From the NCBI GenBank assembly GCA_016786615.1, contig JAEUVX010000004.1, positions 124,001 to 188,000 on the forward strand: DNA of 64,000 nucleotides. The letters run 5' to 3'. Positions within the stretch are counted from its first letter, which is position 1; every line of letters begins with the position of its first letter. Below, in pieces: positions 18,291 to 26,910 of this stretch. The DNA comes from Flavipsychrobacter sp. (GTDB lineage Bacteria; Bacteroidota; Bacteroidia; Chitinophagales; Chitinophagaceae). The notes under the pieces were generated by a model. That model searched no databases and was not told the origin of the DNA. It saw only the letters and a list, made by a program, of their open reading frames with translations. The translations under genes and the position numbers were made by a program.

Positions 18291-18324
18291 AGAGCGTCCC
18301 CGTAAGGACGCTCTTATTTTATTT
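18291..18324 (+). terminator. Intrinsic terminator of the 17719 gene
   Basis: AGAGCGTCC and GGACGCTCT make a perfect 9-bp stem with a 6-base loop, followed by TATTTTATTT. It starts 26 bases after the stop codon. Confidence 0.85.
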
Positions 18325-19174
18325 AAGGTTTTTTCACCAGTACGGTATATTCCTGGTCGGTATGCCGCAGCATCATCGTGTCTTTGTTGTAGGTAGCTGC
18401 GGGTTGCGAAAAATTGCTCTGCAAATGGCAGTATTTGAATGCACCTTCACCTTTTTTATCGAATAACAGGAATGTGATAATCTTGCTGTACGATTGCGGC
18501 ATCAACAAAAATTCTGTATGTGAAACAATCATATTGCCATTAGCATCTTTGGTGTATTTATTAACGAGCATGTCGTGATGCAGTTCCAGTTCCAGATAGC
18601 GTATGTTGGGGTCATAATTGTTCCATACCGATACGTCCTTATTAGTACGGATATCGATGGCTGCCCATCTTGTCATGGTGTCGTTGCCATTCATCAATGC
18701 GCCACGTGCTCTGGTATTCAGGTAATACACATCTGCATGCAGCGGTACCAGAAAACTGTCTGGGTTGCTTGTTTTATACAGCAGCCCATCGTAGAAAGCA
18801 TTTCTCATCCATAATGTACCGTTTGATTTTCGCATCACCTGGCTGACGCTGTAAGCTATGCCCCAGTTGCACTGTTTGAAGCTATCGGTGTACCAGTGAT
18901 AATACATCAGGTCGCTGGTAGTTATAAACTTGCGGACGGTGGTGGCATTTGCAGCAATGGTAGTATCCATCACCGGATTGCGCATACGGTTATAGTCGGC
19001 CTCGTTCTCATAAACCTTCAGATATACGGGCGTGTTGTTGTAATTGATGAAACTATACTGAACGGTATGTGGGGCTTTGGGTGGTGGTGGCGGAGGCAGT
19101 GTGTATGTAACTTCGTTGCAAGCGACAAGAGAACTGCATAGCAGCATAAGGGTGCATGAAAGGTTGAAACGCAT
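18323..19174 (-). CDS. Predicted lipoprotein with proline-rich linker
   Basis: 283 residues from the ATG at 19174; ten extra upstream codons are possible but not needed. The signal MRFNLSCTLMLLCSSLVACNE has its lipobox Cys followed by a short spacer and a run of six prolines (TYTLPPPPPPKAPHT). The globular part (QYSFINYNNTPVYLKVYENEADYNRM ... TMTRWAAIDIRTNKDVSVWNNYDPN) is unfamiliar. Ends against the terminator of the convergent upstream gene. Confidence 0.7.
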   Translation of the reverse strand: MRFNLSCTLMLLCSSLVACNEVTYTLPPPPPPKAPHTVQYSFINYNNTPVYLKVYENEADYNRMRNPVMDTTIAANATTVRKFITTSDLMYYHWYTDSFKQCNWGIAYSVSQVMRKSNGTLWMRNAFYDGLLYKTSNPDSFLVPLHADVYYLNTRARGALMNGNDTMTRWAAIDIRTNKDVSVWNNYDPNIRYLELELHHDMLVNKYTKDANGNMIVSHTEFLLMPQSYSKIITFLLFDKKGEGAFKYCHLQSNFSQPAATYNKDTMMLRHTDQEYTVLVKKP

Positions 19175-19250
19175 AGTAGCTGATTTGGTACAATAAAAAT
19201 ACAATAATGTTTAATGTAACGTGCAGGTGATGCGTTCTATTGTGCGGGCA

Positions 19251-19475
19251 TTAATCGCGGAGGCGGCCTGCATAGCTATACAGTTTGCCCTGTGTGTAGT
19301 TGAACACAATTACATCGCCCGCATCGTCCGTAATATTTATCATCTTATCACCATCGGCATTGATATAAAAATCGGTTTCATCGATTTGCCCTTCCGTCAT
19401 CAGCGATTGTATATGCGATTTGATGCTGATATCTATCAGTTGTTTATGAATTTCAGTTTCCTGCTGTTTGTCCAT
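19251..19475 (-). CDS. Small acidic protein of unknown function
   Basis: 74 residues from the ATG at 19475 (MDKQQETEIHKQLIDIS). A TATCTTTG -7 box lies just upstream on the minus strand (about 19481-19488), supporting this start over a longer frame. The C-terminal half (DFYINADGDKMINITDDAGDVIVFNY) looks like a beta-hairpin domain. No family recognised. Confidence 0.55.
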   Translation of the reverse strand: MDKQQETEIHKQLIDISIKSHIQSLMTEGQIDETDFYINADGDKMINITDDAGDVIVFNYTQGKLYSYAGRLRD

Positions 19476-19502
19476 GCTGCAAAGATAAAAGATGCGGTAA
19501 AC

Positions 19503-19535
19503 AAAAAATCCCGCTGCAGACCATTGCAAGCGGGA
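19503..19535 (-). terminator. Intrinsic terminator downstream of the 19574 gene
   Basis: On the minus strand TCCCGC(T)...(A)GCGGGA pairs with an extra inner GCA/TGC stem and is followed by a run of six T (19503-19508). It lies between the lipoprotein gene and the small 19475 gene and fits the former. Confidence 0.7.
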
Positions 19536-19573
19536 AAGTTTGTCGTTTGTAAGGGGTAAATAAAAAAATATGG

Positions 19574-20704
19574 TTACCTGTTTTGTGGCTGTGATAAATA
19601 GTTGAACAAAGCATTATCGGCAACAAGGTCCATGTTAAACCTGATAGCATCTATATCTACAACAATGGAAGATTGTACATCTGTACCACGCGGAAAGATT
19701 GCCTGTGCACCTTTTATTTCTCCGGATACAGTAGGTGCTGATGATTGAAAATCATTAACCTGCACGCTGGTAACACCTGTATTGCCGCTGCCGAATAAAG
19801 AAACACTATTGTACAAAGCTGAAGCTGTAATAAGGCCCTGTAATGTATTGCCAAGCTGTATGTCCGTTATATTTATCTGGCTGATAATCGGGAAATACAT
19901 ACAAGGTATCGCAATGAACACCGGCTGAGGTTCGTCAGTATTATTATAGAAAATCGTTTCACCGTCATCTGATTTATAGTTTTTTGTTTCGGTATAGCCA
20001 TATACGATGGCACCACCATATATGATGAGGTTGGATGCCCCGCCATCAATATTGCCGGCTACATTAAGCGGAAACATAGGGCCCTGCAATAATGTGAATG
20101 TACCATTGTTCTGTTCACGGGTGATGCCCCTGAATATATTACTGTTGCCGGGTTCGAAGGCACTGACAATATCATCGATAGCTATCTCGCGTGGGTTTTG
20201 CGGGTTGGCTATGCCGCTGTTGTTATAAAAGGCAATGTAGTTTGTAAAGTCTATATTGACGGTTTCTTCCAATGCCCCGCTTTGATTTTTTTTGTATCCC
20301 ATGTATGGTAGTGCTGGCGAAGATGAGCGTAGGGTAGCATTCATAAACTGTGGGCGTTCAGACTTTACCTCCAGAATGGCGCTGTATCGCGTATCGTTCT
20401 CTTCTTCAAATGCTACTAACTGTACGCTGACTGCTCCGGCATAATTAAAATTGGCAGTACGGGTCGAACGCTCAAGTATGATTGAATCTTTTTGAATACC
20501 ATAGAATGAAAACCTGTGCAGGTATAGTATTTGCCGTGTTATAGTGCTGCCTTCTTCATAAGTCCATGTGAGGTCTATTCTTTCGTTTGGTGCAGCGCGC
20601 ATTTGCGATGCACTGAAGCTTTTGATGCCTTTGGGTAACGGCGGACAGGCTGTAAGGAATATCAGCAAATGGAATGCTGCCAAGTACGATAATATTTTCT
20701 TCAT
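19574..20704 (-). CDS. Predicted lipoprotein of unknown function
   Basis: 376 residues from the ATG at 20704, with signal MKKILSYLAAFHLLIFLTACPP (lipobox Cys after LTA). The first ~110 mature residues (NERIDLTWTYEEGSTITRQILYLHRFSFYGIQKDS) look like an immunoglobulin/fibronectin-like fold; the rest is beta-rich with many Asn and Thr and no repeat that I can define. Exposed on the periplasmic or outer face of the outer membrane by inference. Family not recognised. Confidence 0.72.
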   Translation of the reverse strand: MKKILSYLAAFHLLIFLTACPPLPKGIKSFSASQMRAAPNERIDLTWTYEEGSTITRQILYLHRFSFYGIQKDSIILERSTRTANFNYAGAVSVQLVAFEEENDTRYSAILEVKSERPQFMNATLRSSSPALPYMGYKKNQSGALEETVNIDFTNYIAFYNNSGIANPQNPREIAIDDIVSAFEPGNSNIFRGITREQNNGTFTLLQGPMFPLNVAGNIDGGASNLIIYGGAIVYGYTETKNYKSDDGETIFYNNTDEPQPVFIAIPCMYFPIISQINITDIQLGNTLQGLITASALYNSVSLFGSGNTGVTSVQVNDFQSSAPTVSGEIKGAQAIFPRGTDVQSSIVVDIDAIRFNMDLVADNALFNYLSQPQNR

Positions 20705-20762
20705 TGTATCAACTTTTTTTGTGATCAAATAATAATTACAGCGTTACATACGAAGAATAATA

Positions 20763-20783
20763 AAGGGCGGGGAACCGCCCCTT
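20763..20783 (-). other. GC-rich hairpin with short T-run on the minus strand
   Basis: AGGGCGG and CCGCCCT(C) pair around GGAA. On the minus strand TTTATTATTC follows, so this may terminate readthrough from the 21001 gene, although it is ~220 bases past its stop; it also lies ~60 bases upstream of the 20704 gene start. Confidence 0.45.
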
Positions 20784-21000
20784 CCAAACAAAACAAACAA
20801 AAATATGGTGACTGTCTTTCTGCCGTTTAATACGATACAAAATTACGACAGCCACCTTGTGTGTATTTTTTATTTAATGCCTGTTTTTGGGTGAATGAAT
20901 GATGCGGTATCATGTATTTTGTTTTGAAATGCTTTGTGGAAAGGGGTTTACCGTGTTTTTCTGGGTTGTTGTTTTGGGTGGATGGGAGATGCTTATTTAC

Positions 21001-22290
21001 TCACTTTTCTTCACTGCCAAGCTTAATGCCCAATAGTTTGAATGCTTCTTCTACAGAAATATTCACACCTGCATAGGCTGCATAAGCAGGGTCGAAAGTT
21101 GGAAGCAGTCCGCGTATATCTGTGCCTAATATGAGCGATGCGCTGTTTGATAGTTTTTGTGAGTAGTATGCACGTACTAAATAGAAACCGCTCCATATCC
21201 TTTTTGTGGGCCTTGGCCTGCCCGACAGCAGTGTTAAAGGGACATCGTAAGGATGGTCTGTAGTAATGCCGAATGTTGGCTGAAAGAAGAATGTACCATC
21301 TTTCCACGGCACAAGGTTGAATGTGAAACCTGCACCGAAATAACCATTGAGGTAAGTTCTGTTGTGGGTTGTTTCTGCCGGCAGATAATCGCGTAATGCA
21401 ATATCCCTTCCATTGTCGCTACCTGCATATATTGCAGTGTCAGTGAGTTGGTTGGCAACAGTAGTAGTAGCCTCATATCTGCTAACCAGCAACTCTGCAT
21501 GAAGGTGTGCATATATTTGTGCATTCGGACTGTTTTTTTCCATCACATCTATCAGTGGCTGCACATAGAAGCTGTACACTGTATTTTTGATGCGGGTTGA
21601 ATACAGGTTTGACTGTTTCAGGTATTTACCGCCGCTATCAAGAGTTTTCAGCGGGTTGAGTGATATATTTTCATACCGCCTTTGTTGTTGCAGTGTGTCT
21701 GTAGGTGCATTGTTCATCCAGTAGTTCAGTTTCATGATACCTGTGTTGAAACCAAAGCGGGTGTCTTCCCCATAGGTAGTATTCGGTGAAAAGAGATTGA
21801 CATGCCCTACATAGTTTATTTTAGATTCCAGAAAATCGAATGTGCCTGCATTGAGGTATAACAACCTGTTTTCATTATTCTTTCGGGCAGATGCTTTATC
21901 ATCTTCTTTTTTTTGCAGGTATAGATACATCAGTTTTGTTTTGTCTTTTTTGGTGGTGCTGTTTTTCAGTTTTATCTCAGCTACTTTTCCGTAGAGGCTT
22001 TCTTTGCCCCTTATCAACAAAACCAATTCGAATGGCTTATCTGCCAGCGTTTCCATATCATCTTTATCATTAGTAATCTGTATCAGTTCTTCAGGGTAGT
22101 CTATTGCTTTCAGTTGTGCAGAAAAATCCTGAGATGCGTAGCACCCTTCGCATTTTATTTTGATGATATGCTCTTTGATTTCGCCGGAGGCAATCTTGAT
22201 TGTATCAACAGGTTTTTCGAATGCCAGCGATTGTGCGCCTGCCTGTGTGCTACATAGCAGCCCGAAAATGAATAGTGCGTAATGTTTCAT
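21001..22290 (-). CDS. Exported protein, probable outer-membrane beta-barrel C-terminal half
   Basis: 429 residues with signal peptide MKHYALFIFGLLCSTQAGAQ. The first ~130 residues resemble an accessory domain (IASGEIKEHIIKIKCEGCYASQDF). From about residue 145 onward alternating strands appear (YLNAGTFDFLESKINYVGHVNLFS, GYFGAGFTFNLVPWKDGTFFFQPTFGI, SGFYLVRAYYSQKLSNSASLILGTDI), typical of outer-membrane barrels. It ends FKLLGIKLGSEEK, with no classical terminal aromatic. Function unknown. Confidence 0.65.
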   Translation of the reverse strand: MKHYALFIFGLLCSTQAGAQSLAFEKPVDTIKIASGEIKEHIIKIKCEGCYASQDFSAQLKAIDYPEELIQITNDKDDMETLADKPFELVLLIRGKESLYGKVAEIKLKNSTTKKDKTKLMYLYLQKKEDDKASARKNNENRLLYLNAGTFDFLESKINYVGHVNLFSPNTTYGEDTRFGFNTGIMKLNYWMNNAPTDTLQQQRRYENISLNPLKTLDSGGKYLKQSNLYSTRIKNTVYSFYVQPLIDVMEKNSPNAQIYAHLHAELLVSRYEATTTVANQLTDTAIYAGSDNGRDIALRDYLPAETTHNRTYLNGYFGAGFTFNLVPWKDGTFFFQPTFGITTDHPYDVPLTLLSGRPRPTKRIWSGFYLVRAYYSQKLSNSASLILGTDIRGLLPTFDPAYAAYAGVNISVEEAFKLLGIKLGSEEK

Positions 22291-22688
22291 ATCATATAGT
22301 TTTAGTGGTGATTTAAAGTATTGTATTATAAAAAATACAAACCCCGCCTTTCGGGCGGGGCCATACCTATGGTATGTAGGGGTGTATTATCCTGCGGAAT
22401 GAAAAACAAAGTATGGTGAGTGAGCCTTGTGTTCATAAATGAATTGTTTAAGGGGCCGCATCTGTATTGCAAAAATGCTAACTACCATGCGTCGGTACAA
22501 GAGAGCAAATACGCATTTTGCCCATGCGTAGAAATACGCATTTTTATTGTGTAAGTACCGTTATTTACAGTGCATATATTACTGAAATTCTTTACTGTAA
22601 AGGGTTTTGAGGTTTCCTTCCGTTCGGGCTTATGTTTTGCACTTGCAAATCTGTATTTTAGAAGTTTATCTTTAAAAAAAACAAACTT
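22291..22688. promoter_or_regulatory. Divergent intergenic region rich in hairpins
   Basis: No gene found. CCCCGCC-TTTC-GGGCGGGG at about 22344-22362 is followed on the minus strand by a T-rich tract (TTTGTATTTTTTAT), an attenuator-like arrangement in the leader of the 22290 gene. At 22487-22541 two successive ATGCGT...ACGCAT hairpins occur; the second (22524-22541) is followed by TTTTATTG on the plus strand and looks like an intrinsic terminator, although no plus-strand gene ends there. A short unannotated transcript is possible. Confidence 0.45.
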
Positions 22689-23312
22689 ATGAGAAAGTTC
22701 ATCTACCTGCCGCTATTGCTGGCCCCTTTCCTGATAGCTTCCTGCAACAATAATGATGGTGCCGGTACTACAACGGATACTGCAACAGCTGCAGCAGCAC
22801 AGGCTGCAATTGCCCCGCTGACACAACCTGCCTGCACTACTTGCGACCCAACTTGTTATAATGAGCATTTGGTTTATCATTCTATCACAGGCCAAACTTT
22901 TTCAGGAACTGTATATACCAACGGGCAAGGTGTAATAAATGCTCCGAAAACCGTAACGCTGCAATGCATTAAAGATGCTGTGGATACTATTGCCAATTGC
23001 GATAACTACCAATTTGTGTGTTATGATAGCAGCGGGCTGTATGCTACGCAGAATGGCAATATCAAAATAGGGATACAACAAATAGAAGACAAAGTAGTAA
23101 CAGAGGTACAATCAGTATTCCCGATACAGATACTGAAGGCTATTGCAGAATTGGGTGAAGATACAAGCCCTGTAAAGTTTTACAATTGCGGCAAGAATGG
23201 CGGTGTAGCACATATCGTTATCAGTTTTGTAGATAAGACGGCTGTAACACACTACCTGAACCTGAGTAGTGATGTGCCGCCTAACAGCACTTTTACGGAA
23301 ATTTGTCAATAA
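22689..23312 (+). CDS. Predicted cysteine-rich lipoprotein
   Basis: 207 residues with lipoprotein signal MRKFIYLPLLLAPFLIASCNN. After an Ala/Thr-rich linker come PACTTCDPTCYNEHLVYHS and further cysteines (ALQCIKD, NCDNYQFVCYDSS, FYNCGKN), suggesting several disulfides in the envelope. No family recognised. It lies four bases upstream of the membrane-protein gene that opens the two-component operon and may be co-transcribed with it. Confidence 0.68.
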   Translation: MRKFIYLPLLLAPFLIASCNNNDGAGTTTDTATAAAAQAAIAPLTQPACTTCDPTCYNEHLVYHSITGQTFSGTVYTNGQGVINAPKTVTLQCIKDAVDTIANCDNYQFVCYDSSGLYATQNGNIKIGIQQIEDKVVTEVQSVFPIQILKAIAELGEDTSPVKFYNCGKNGGVAHIVISFVDKTAVTHYLNLSSDVPPNSTFTEICQ

Positions 23313-23316
23313 CAGG

Positions 23317-23958
23317 ATGCTATACAAGCTCATATACTATTTATCAATTCTGTCGCCACTTCCTGCAATTATTATTGCGGGAAGGCGGCGTTCTGTATTG
23401 TGGTATTATGTGCTGATGTCTTTCCTGGCAGATATTACCTCGTATATATTACGGGAGTATCAATTGCCACATGCCGTTGTCAGCAATACATTCATGCTGG
23501 CAGAGTTTGTATTGCTGACGGCCTATTTCAAGCACGCATTGCTGGGCGATAAGTACCGCAACCAATATATAGCAATCGTTGGCCTGCTATCGCTCTGGTT
23601 TATCATTAATAGCTTTTCCAGAATCAATGGTTCTGCTTCGGATGCTGATGGGATGAATTATTTTTTCACATCATTTTTCTATATACTATATTTATTATTG
23701 TCCTTATTCAGCTTTTATAAAATTATGAAGAGCGAGCGGCTGGTAAATCTCGCGCACTCTTCCTTGTTTATTATCAGCGTTGCAATACTGTTATATGCAT
23801 CGGGGTCGTACATGCTTTTCTTATTTAAGCCGTATCTTGAACGGATAAATCTGGAGATGATGAGACGGTTCTGGTTTTATTTATTCCTTCCGTTAAATAT
23901 CCTGAAAAACATACTTATCGCTATAGCGTTATATAATGATAGAAGATTTGAACAGTGA
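23317..23958 (+). CDS. Multi-pass membrane protein, possible sensor partner of the histidine kinase
   Basis: 213 residues from the ATG at 23317, preceded by AACAGG. Six to seven hydrophobic helices are visible, for example YYLSILSPLPAIIIAGRR, YVLMSFLADITSYIL, FILYLLLSLFSFYK and IISVAILLYASGSYMLFLF. Its 3' end overlaps the histidine kinase start by 23 bases, so the two are translated together. The kinase has almost no extracytoplasmic part, which makes this neighbour a candidate for signal input. That role is inference; the family was not recognised. Confidence 0.7.
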   Translation: MLYKLIYYLSILSPLPAIIIAGRRRSVLWYYVLMSFLADITSYILREYQLPHAVVSNTFMLAEFVLLTAYFKHALLGDKYRNQYIAIVGLLSLWFIINSFSRINGSASDADGMNYFFTSFFYILYLLLSLFSFYKIMKSERLVNLAHSSLFIISVAILLYASGSYMLFLFKPYLERINLEMMRRFWFYLFLPLNILKNILIAIALYNDRRFEQ

Positions 23959-24730
23959 GATATCGCCCGTATGGTTTATTGTAATAGGCATTAGTGTCAT
24001 GTTGCTGCTGGCAATGGCTATCATATTGTTTGTAGTCTTTTATCAGCGCAGGGTAATAGCCCATCAGCAGCAGCTCAACAGTTTCAACCAACAGAAAGAA
24101 AAAGAACTGACCGAAGCAGCTATACATGCCGAGGAAGAGGAGCGCAACCGCATAGCCGCAGAGCTGCACGATGATGTAGGTGCTACACTGGCATCGGTAC
24201 GCCTGTACCTGCGCATGGCCGATAAGGAGGGTGCGGGCAGCGAGGCATTTACCCAAAGCCAGCACCTGATAGATGAAACAATCAATAAAGTACGTAGCCT
24301 GAGCCACCGCTTGCAGCCCGCTATGCTGCAAAAGCTGGGACTGCAGATGGCACTGCATTCTTTCTTCGAGGTGTTTAATAAAAGCGGTGTGCTGCGTATC
24401 GATTATGACGGTGATGCACTGCCTGTGCTGGACGAAAACAAATCGCTGGCAATATACCGCATCATGCAGGAACTGGTAAATAATACCCTGAAACACGCCG
24501 GTGCAGATATGGTAGAAGTACACGCCGAAAAAAACGATGGCGTATTGCACATATGCTTCAGCCACAACGGGCAGCAGGGTATTACGCAAGAGCGCTTTCA
24601 GGAGTATATTTATAAAAAGAATGCCACCGGCCTGAAAAATATTGTGAACCGTTTGAAAGTTTTGAACGGCAGCATTAGCTTTGAAAAGGAAAATAATTGG
24701 TACCACACCATCATCAGCACACCTTTATAA
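23936..24730 (+). CDS. NarL-type sensor histidine kinase (HisKA_3)
   Basis: 264 residues. One membrane helix (about 13-36) is followed by a short coiled linker, then the HisKA_3 dimerisation box EEERNRIAAELHDDVGATLAS with phospho-acceptor His78, and a compact HATPase_c domain (MQELVNNTLKHAGA as the N box, ATGLKNIVNRL near the G box). There is no periplasmic or cytoplasmic sensor domain. The response regulator gene follows four bases after the stop (ATG at 24735). The pair belongs to the NarX/NarL class of two-component systems; the signal is unknown. Confidence 0.93.
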   Translation: MIEDLNSEISPVWFIVIGISVMLLLAMAIILFVVFYQRRVIAHQQQLNSFNQQKEKELTEAAIHAEEEERNRIAAELHDDVGATLASVRLYLRMADKEGAGSEAFTQSQHLIDETINKVRSLSHRLQPAMLQKLGLQMALHSFFEVFNKSGVLRIDYDGDALPVLDENKSLAIYRIMQELVNNTLKHAGADMVEVHAEKNDGVLHICFSHNGQQGITQERFQEYIYKKNATGLKNIVNRLKVLNGSISFEKENNWYHTIISTPL

Positions 24731-24734
24731 GCAC

Positions 24735-25385
24735 ATGTCCATTATCACATACATCATTGCAGACGACCATAAGGTTTTTCGACAGGGGCTGCGCTATACG
24801 CTGAACAGTGATAGTATGCTGAAGTGTGTGGGTGAGGCAGAGAACGGCATACAGCTACTGCAATTGCTAGGCAGCATACAACCCGATGTAGTGCTGCTGG
24901 ATATGAAGATGCCCGAGATGGATGGCATGGAAGCTACCAAAGCCATCAAGGAAAAATACCCCGATACCAAAATCATTATACTCACCATGTATGATGATGA
25001 GAACTTTGTGCTGCACATGCTGGATATGGGCGTGAACGGCTACCTGATAAAAAACGCCGAGCCCGAAGAAATCATTAAAGCCATATATACCGTACACGAA
25101 AACGATTACTACTTCAACGATATGGTGAGCAAGCTGATGCTGAAAACTATTGTGAAGAAAAAGCAATTGCAGCAGCGCAATAAAGAAAATGTGCAGCTGA
25201 ACGATAAGGAAAAAGAAATACTAAGGCTGATATGCAGTGAGCATACCAATGCCGAAATAGCTGAAAAAGTATTCCTCAGCCAGCGCACCGTAGAGGGCAT
25301 ACGCAGTACATTGCTGGAGAAGATAGGCGTACGCAATACTGCCGGGCTGGTAGTATATGCGGTGAAGAATGGTATAGCCGAGTAA
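24735..25385 (+). CDS. LuxR/NarL-family response regulator
   Basis: 216 residues from the ATG at 24735. The receiver domain has the acidic pair DDH at residues 10-12, phospho-acceptor Asp56 in VVLLDMKMPEMDG, Thr in IILTMYDD and Lys in GYLIKNAEP. The C-terminal LuxR-type HTH reads LNDKEKEILRLICSEHTNAEIAEKVFLSQRTVEGIR. It is the last gene of the 23317-25385 operon and is expected to be phosphorylated by the kinase just upstream. Targets are not visible. Confidence 0.95.
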   Translation: MSIITYIIADDHKVFRQGLRYTLNSDSMLKCVGEAENGIQLLQLLGSIQPDVVLLDMKMPEMDGMEATKAIKEKYPDTKIIILTMYDDENFVLHMLDMGVNGYLIKNAEPEEIIKAIYTVHENDYYFNDMVSKLMLKTIVKKKQLQQRNKENVQLNDKEKEILRLICSEHTNAEIAEKVFLSQRTVEGIRSTLLEKIGVRNTAGLVVYAVKNGIAE

Positions 25386-25393
25386 GGAGCCGC

Positions 25394-25699
25394 TTATTTT
25401 ATGTGCCGCAGTATCTTACTATCTACATAAAATGTACCGAAGGGTATTACACATGCCAGCAATACCTTCCATGTAGTAGTCATGAATTTCCATTTCTGGT
25501 CGCCCGCCACACTCATGGTATTCAGTATAAATAGTATGAAGAGTGCGCCATGCGCGGTGCCTATTATCTGCGACCATTGCGGATAACCCCATATATACTT
25601 CAGTGGCACGGCAACAAAGAATAATAATATCAGCGATACACCCTCTAAGAAACCTACAATACGCAGCCTGCCTATGTTTGTTTTTAATAAATCTGTCAT
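25394..25699 (-). CDS. DUF3817 membrane protein
   Basis: 101 residues from the ATG at 25699. Features of DUF3817 are visible: an N-terminal RLRIVGFLEGVSLILLFFVAVPLKY helix, the central GTAHGALFILFILNTMSVA helix and a final helix ending in FYVDSKILRH. Members are small inner-membrane proteins of unknown function, sometimes fused to transporters. It converges on the response regulator gene with an eight-base gap. Confidence 0.85.
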   Translation of the reverse strand: MTDLLKTNIGRLRIVGFLEGVSLILLFFVAVPLKYIWGYPQWSQIIGTAHGALFILFILNTMSVAGDQKWKFMTTTWKVLLACVIPFGTFYVDSKILRHIK

Positions 25700-25731
25700 C
25701 GGGATGCAAAGTAACGGCAAATGAACGCAAT

Positions 25732-25757
25732 AAAAAAAGCCCCGCAATCTGCGGGGC
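25732..25757 (-). terminator. Intrinsic terminator of the 25781 gene
   Basis: GCCCCGC and GCGGGGC form a 7-bp stem around AATCT; on the minus strand it is followed by a run of seven T. It begins 24 bases after the stop of the Omp28-like gene. Confidence 0.8.
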
Positions 25758-25780
25758 CTTTATACTGTAGAATTATAATG

Positions 25781-26803
25781 TTATTGAACAACTATGCGTT
25801 GTGTGTTGCGCTTTTCGTCCAGTTGAACTGTTACGATATATACACCCGGTGCTACACCATTCAGGCTTACATGCTGTCCCTGGCTGTGTACTGTTTCCGA
25901 TTTAATTACTTTGCCCGTAACATCAGTAAGCGTTACAGAACCCTGAGCGAATTTTTCTGTTGTGTTGATGCTGAAATAACCGCTTGCAGGATTAGGGTAT
26001 ATAATTAATTCTGAAATTTCGTTTGATGTATTTGCTATTGAAGTCGCAAAGCTCTTCTGGCTGTTTACGTTTACTACATCGTATTTAGTACCGTTTTTCT
26101 TCCAGATAACTGCAAAAACAGTCATTTTATTTTTATTCCAGGTAGTTGGTACTGTGTATTTAAAAGTGATGTCTTGCTGGCTGGTAACTGTGAAAGAAGT
26201 ACCGTTAAGTTTTGTACCCCAGTTTGTAGCGCCTGTAGGCATACGGAAAATGTGGTGGTGGCTTGGGTTAGCCGGTTGTCCGTTCTGGTAAGCAACTACA
26301 TCATTTTCGTAAGCATATACTGCCACATAGTAATCGCCAGTAGCTGCACTGAAGAATTTAGTGCGTGTATTTACGATTAATGAATCGCCTTTCCATGTTA
26401 CAAGGAAACCTGTATTGGCAACTGCTGTACCCGATGTAGCAGATGCAACTTCTGCACGGCACTGAGAAGTACTTGCCTGTTCCATATTTTTACGGCCAAC
26501 AACAAATGATGGGATACCCGTAATAGCCAGGTCAAGATTGCCTTCCATTGCAGCTGCTGCTGAAGAAGATACATTCAACGATGTAGTTGTAGTGCTTTGA
26601 GAGTGGTATGCAACTGTTATTGCATTAGGTTCTGTATTAATCAGGTCTAATGTTTGTGTCCATCCGAACCCGCCGCAAGGGCCGCACCAATCGGCAGTAG
26701 CCTTGTAGATAAGGGTTTTCTTAGATGTTGGAATAATCCATGTTTGCGCGTATGCAGATGCAGACATCAGCATTGCAGCTAAGAGTGTAGTAGTTAACTT
26801 CAT
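25781..26803 (-). CDS. Secreted thioredoxin-like (Omp28-related) protein with T9SS sorting domain
   Basis: 340 residues with signal peptide MKLTTTLLAAMLMSASAYAQ. A thioredoxin-like fold follows with redox motif ADWCGPCGGFG (Cys40-Gly-Pro-Cys43) and the cis-Pro loop ITGIPSFVVG. A beta-rich Omp28-like middle region comes next. The C-terminal ~75 residues are a type A T9SS domain (IIYPNPASGYFSINTTEKF, VTLTDVTGKVIKSE, PGVYIVTVQLDEKRNTQRIVVQ). The CTD closely matches those of the five paralogues upstream on the chromosome. Likely an exported thiol-disulfide protein; its substrate is unknown. Confidence 0.87.
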   Translation of the reverse strand: MKLTTTLLAAMLMSASAYAQTWIIPTSKKTLIYKATADWCGPCGGFGWTQTLDLINTEPNAITVAYHSQSTTTTSLNVSSSAAAAMEGNLDLAITGIPSFVVGRKNMEQASTSQCRAEVASATSGTAVANTGFLVTWKGDSLIVNTRTKFFSAATGDYYVAVYAYENDVVAYQNGQPANPSHHHIFRMPTGATNWGTKLNGTSFTVTSQQDITFKYTVPTTWNKNKMTVFAVIWKKNGTKYDVVNVNSQKSFATSIANTSNEISELIIYPNPASGYFSINTTEKFAQGSVTLTDVTGKVIKSETVHSQGQHVSLNGVAPGVYIVTVQLDEKRNTQRIVVQ

Positions 26804-26910
26804 ATTTTTTGATTTTTATTTGAATGATAAGAATCGAATATACGGAAATATAAATAAATAAAAAATATTTTAATGACGTTTCCGTGTAGCTGCAATTGTA
26901 TGTAGGTAGG

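Noticed and set aside
23921-24706. Minus-strand frame of 261 codons over the histidine kinase
   Set aside because: Shadow of a gene with clear HisKA_3 and ATPase motifs.
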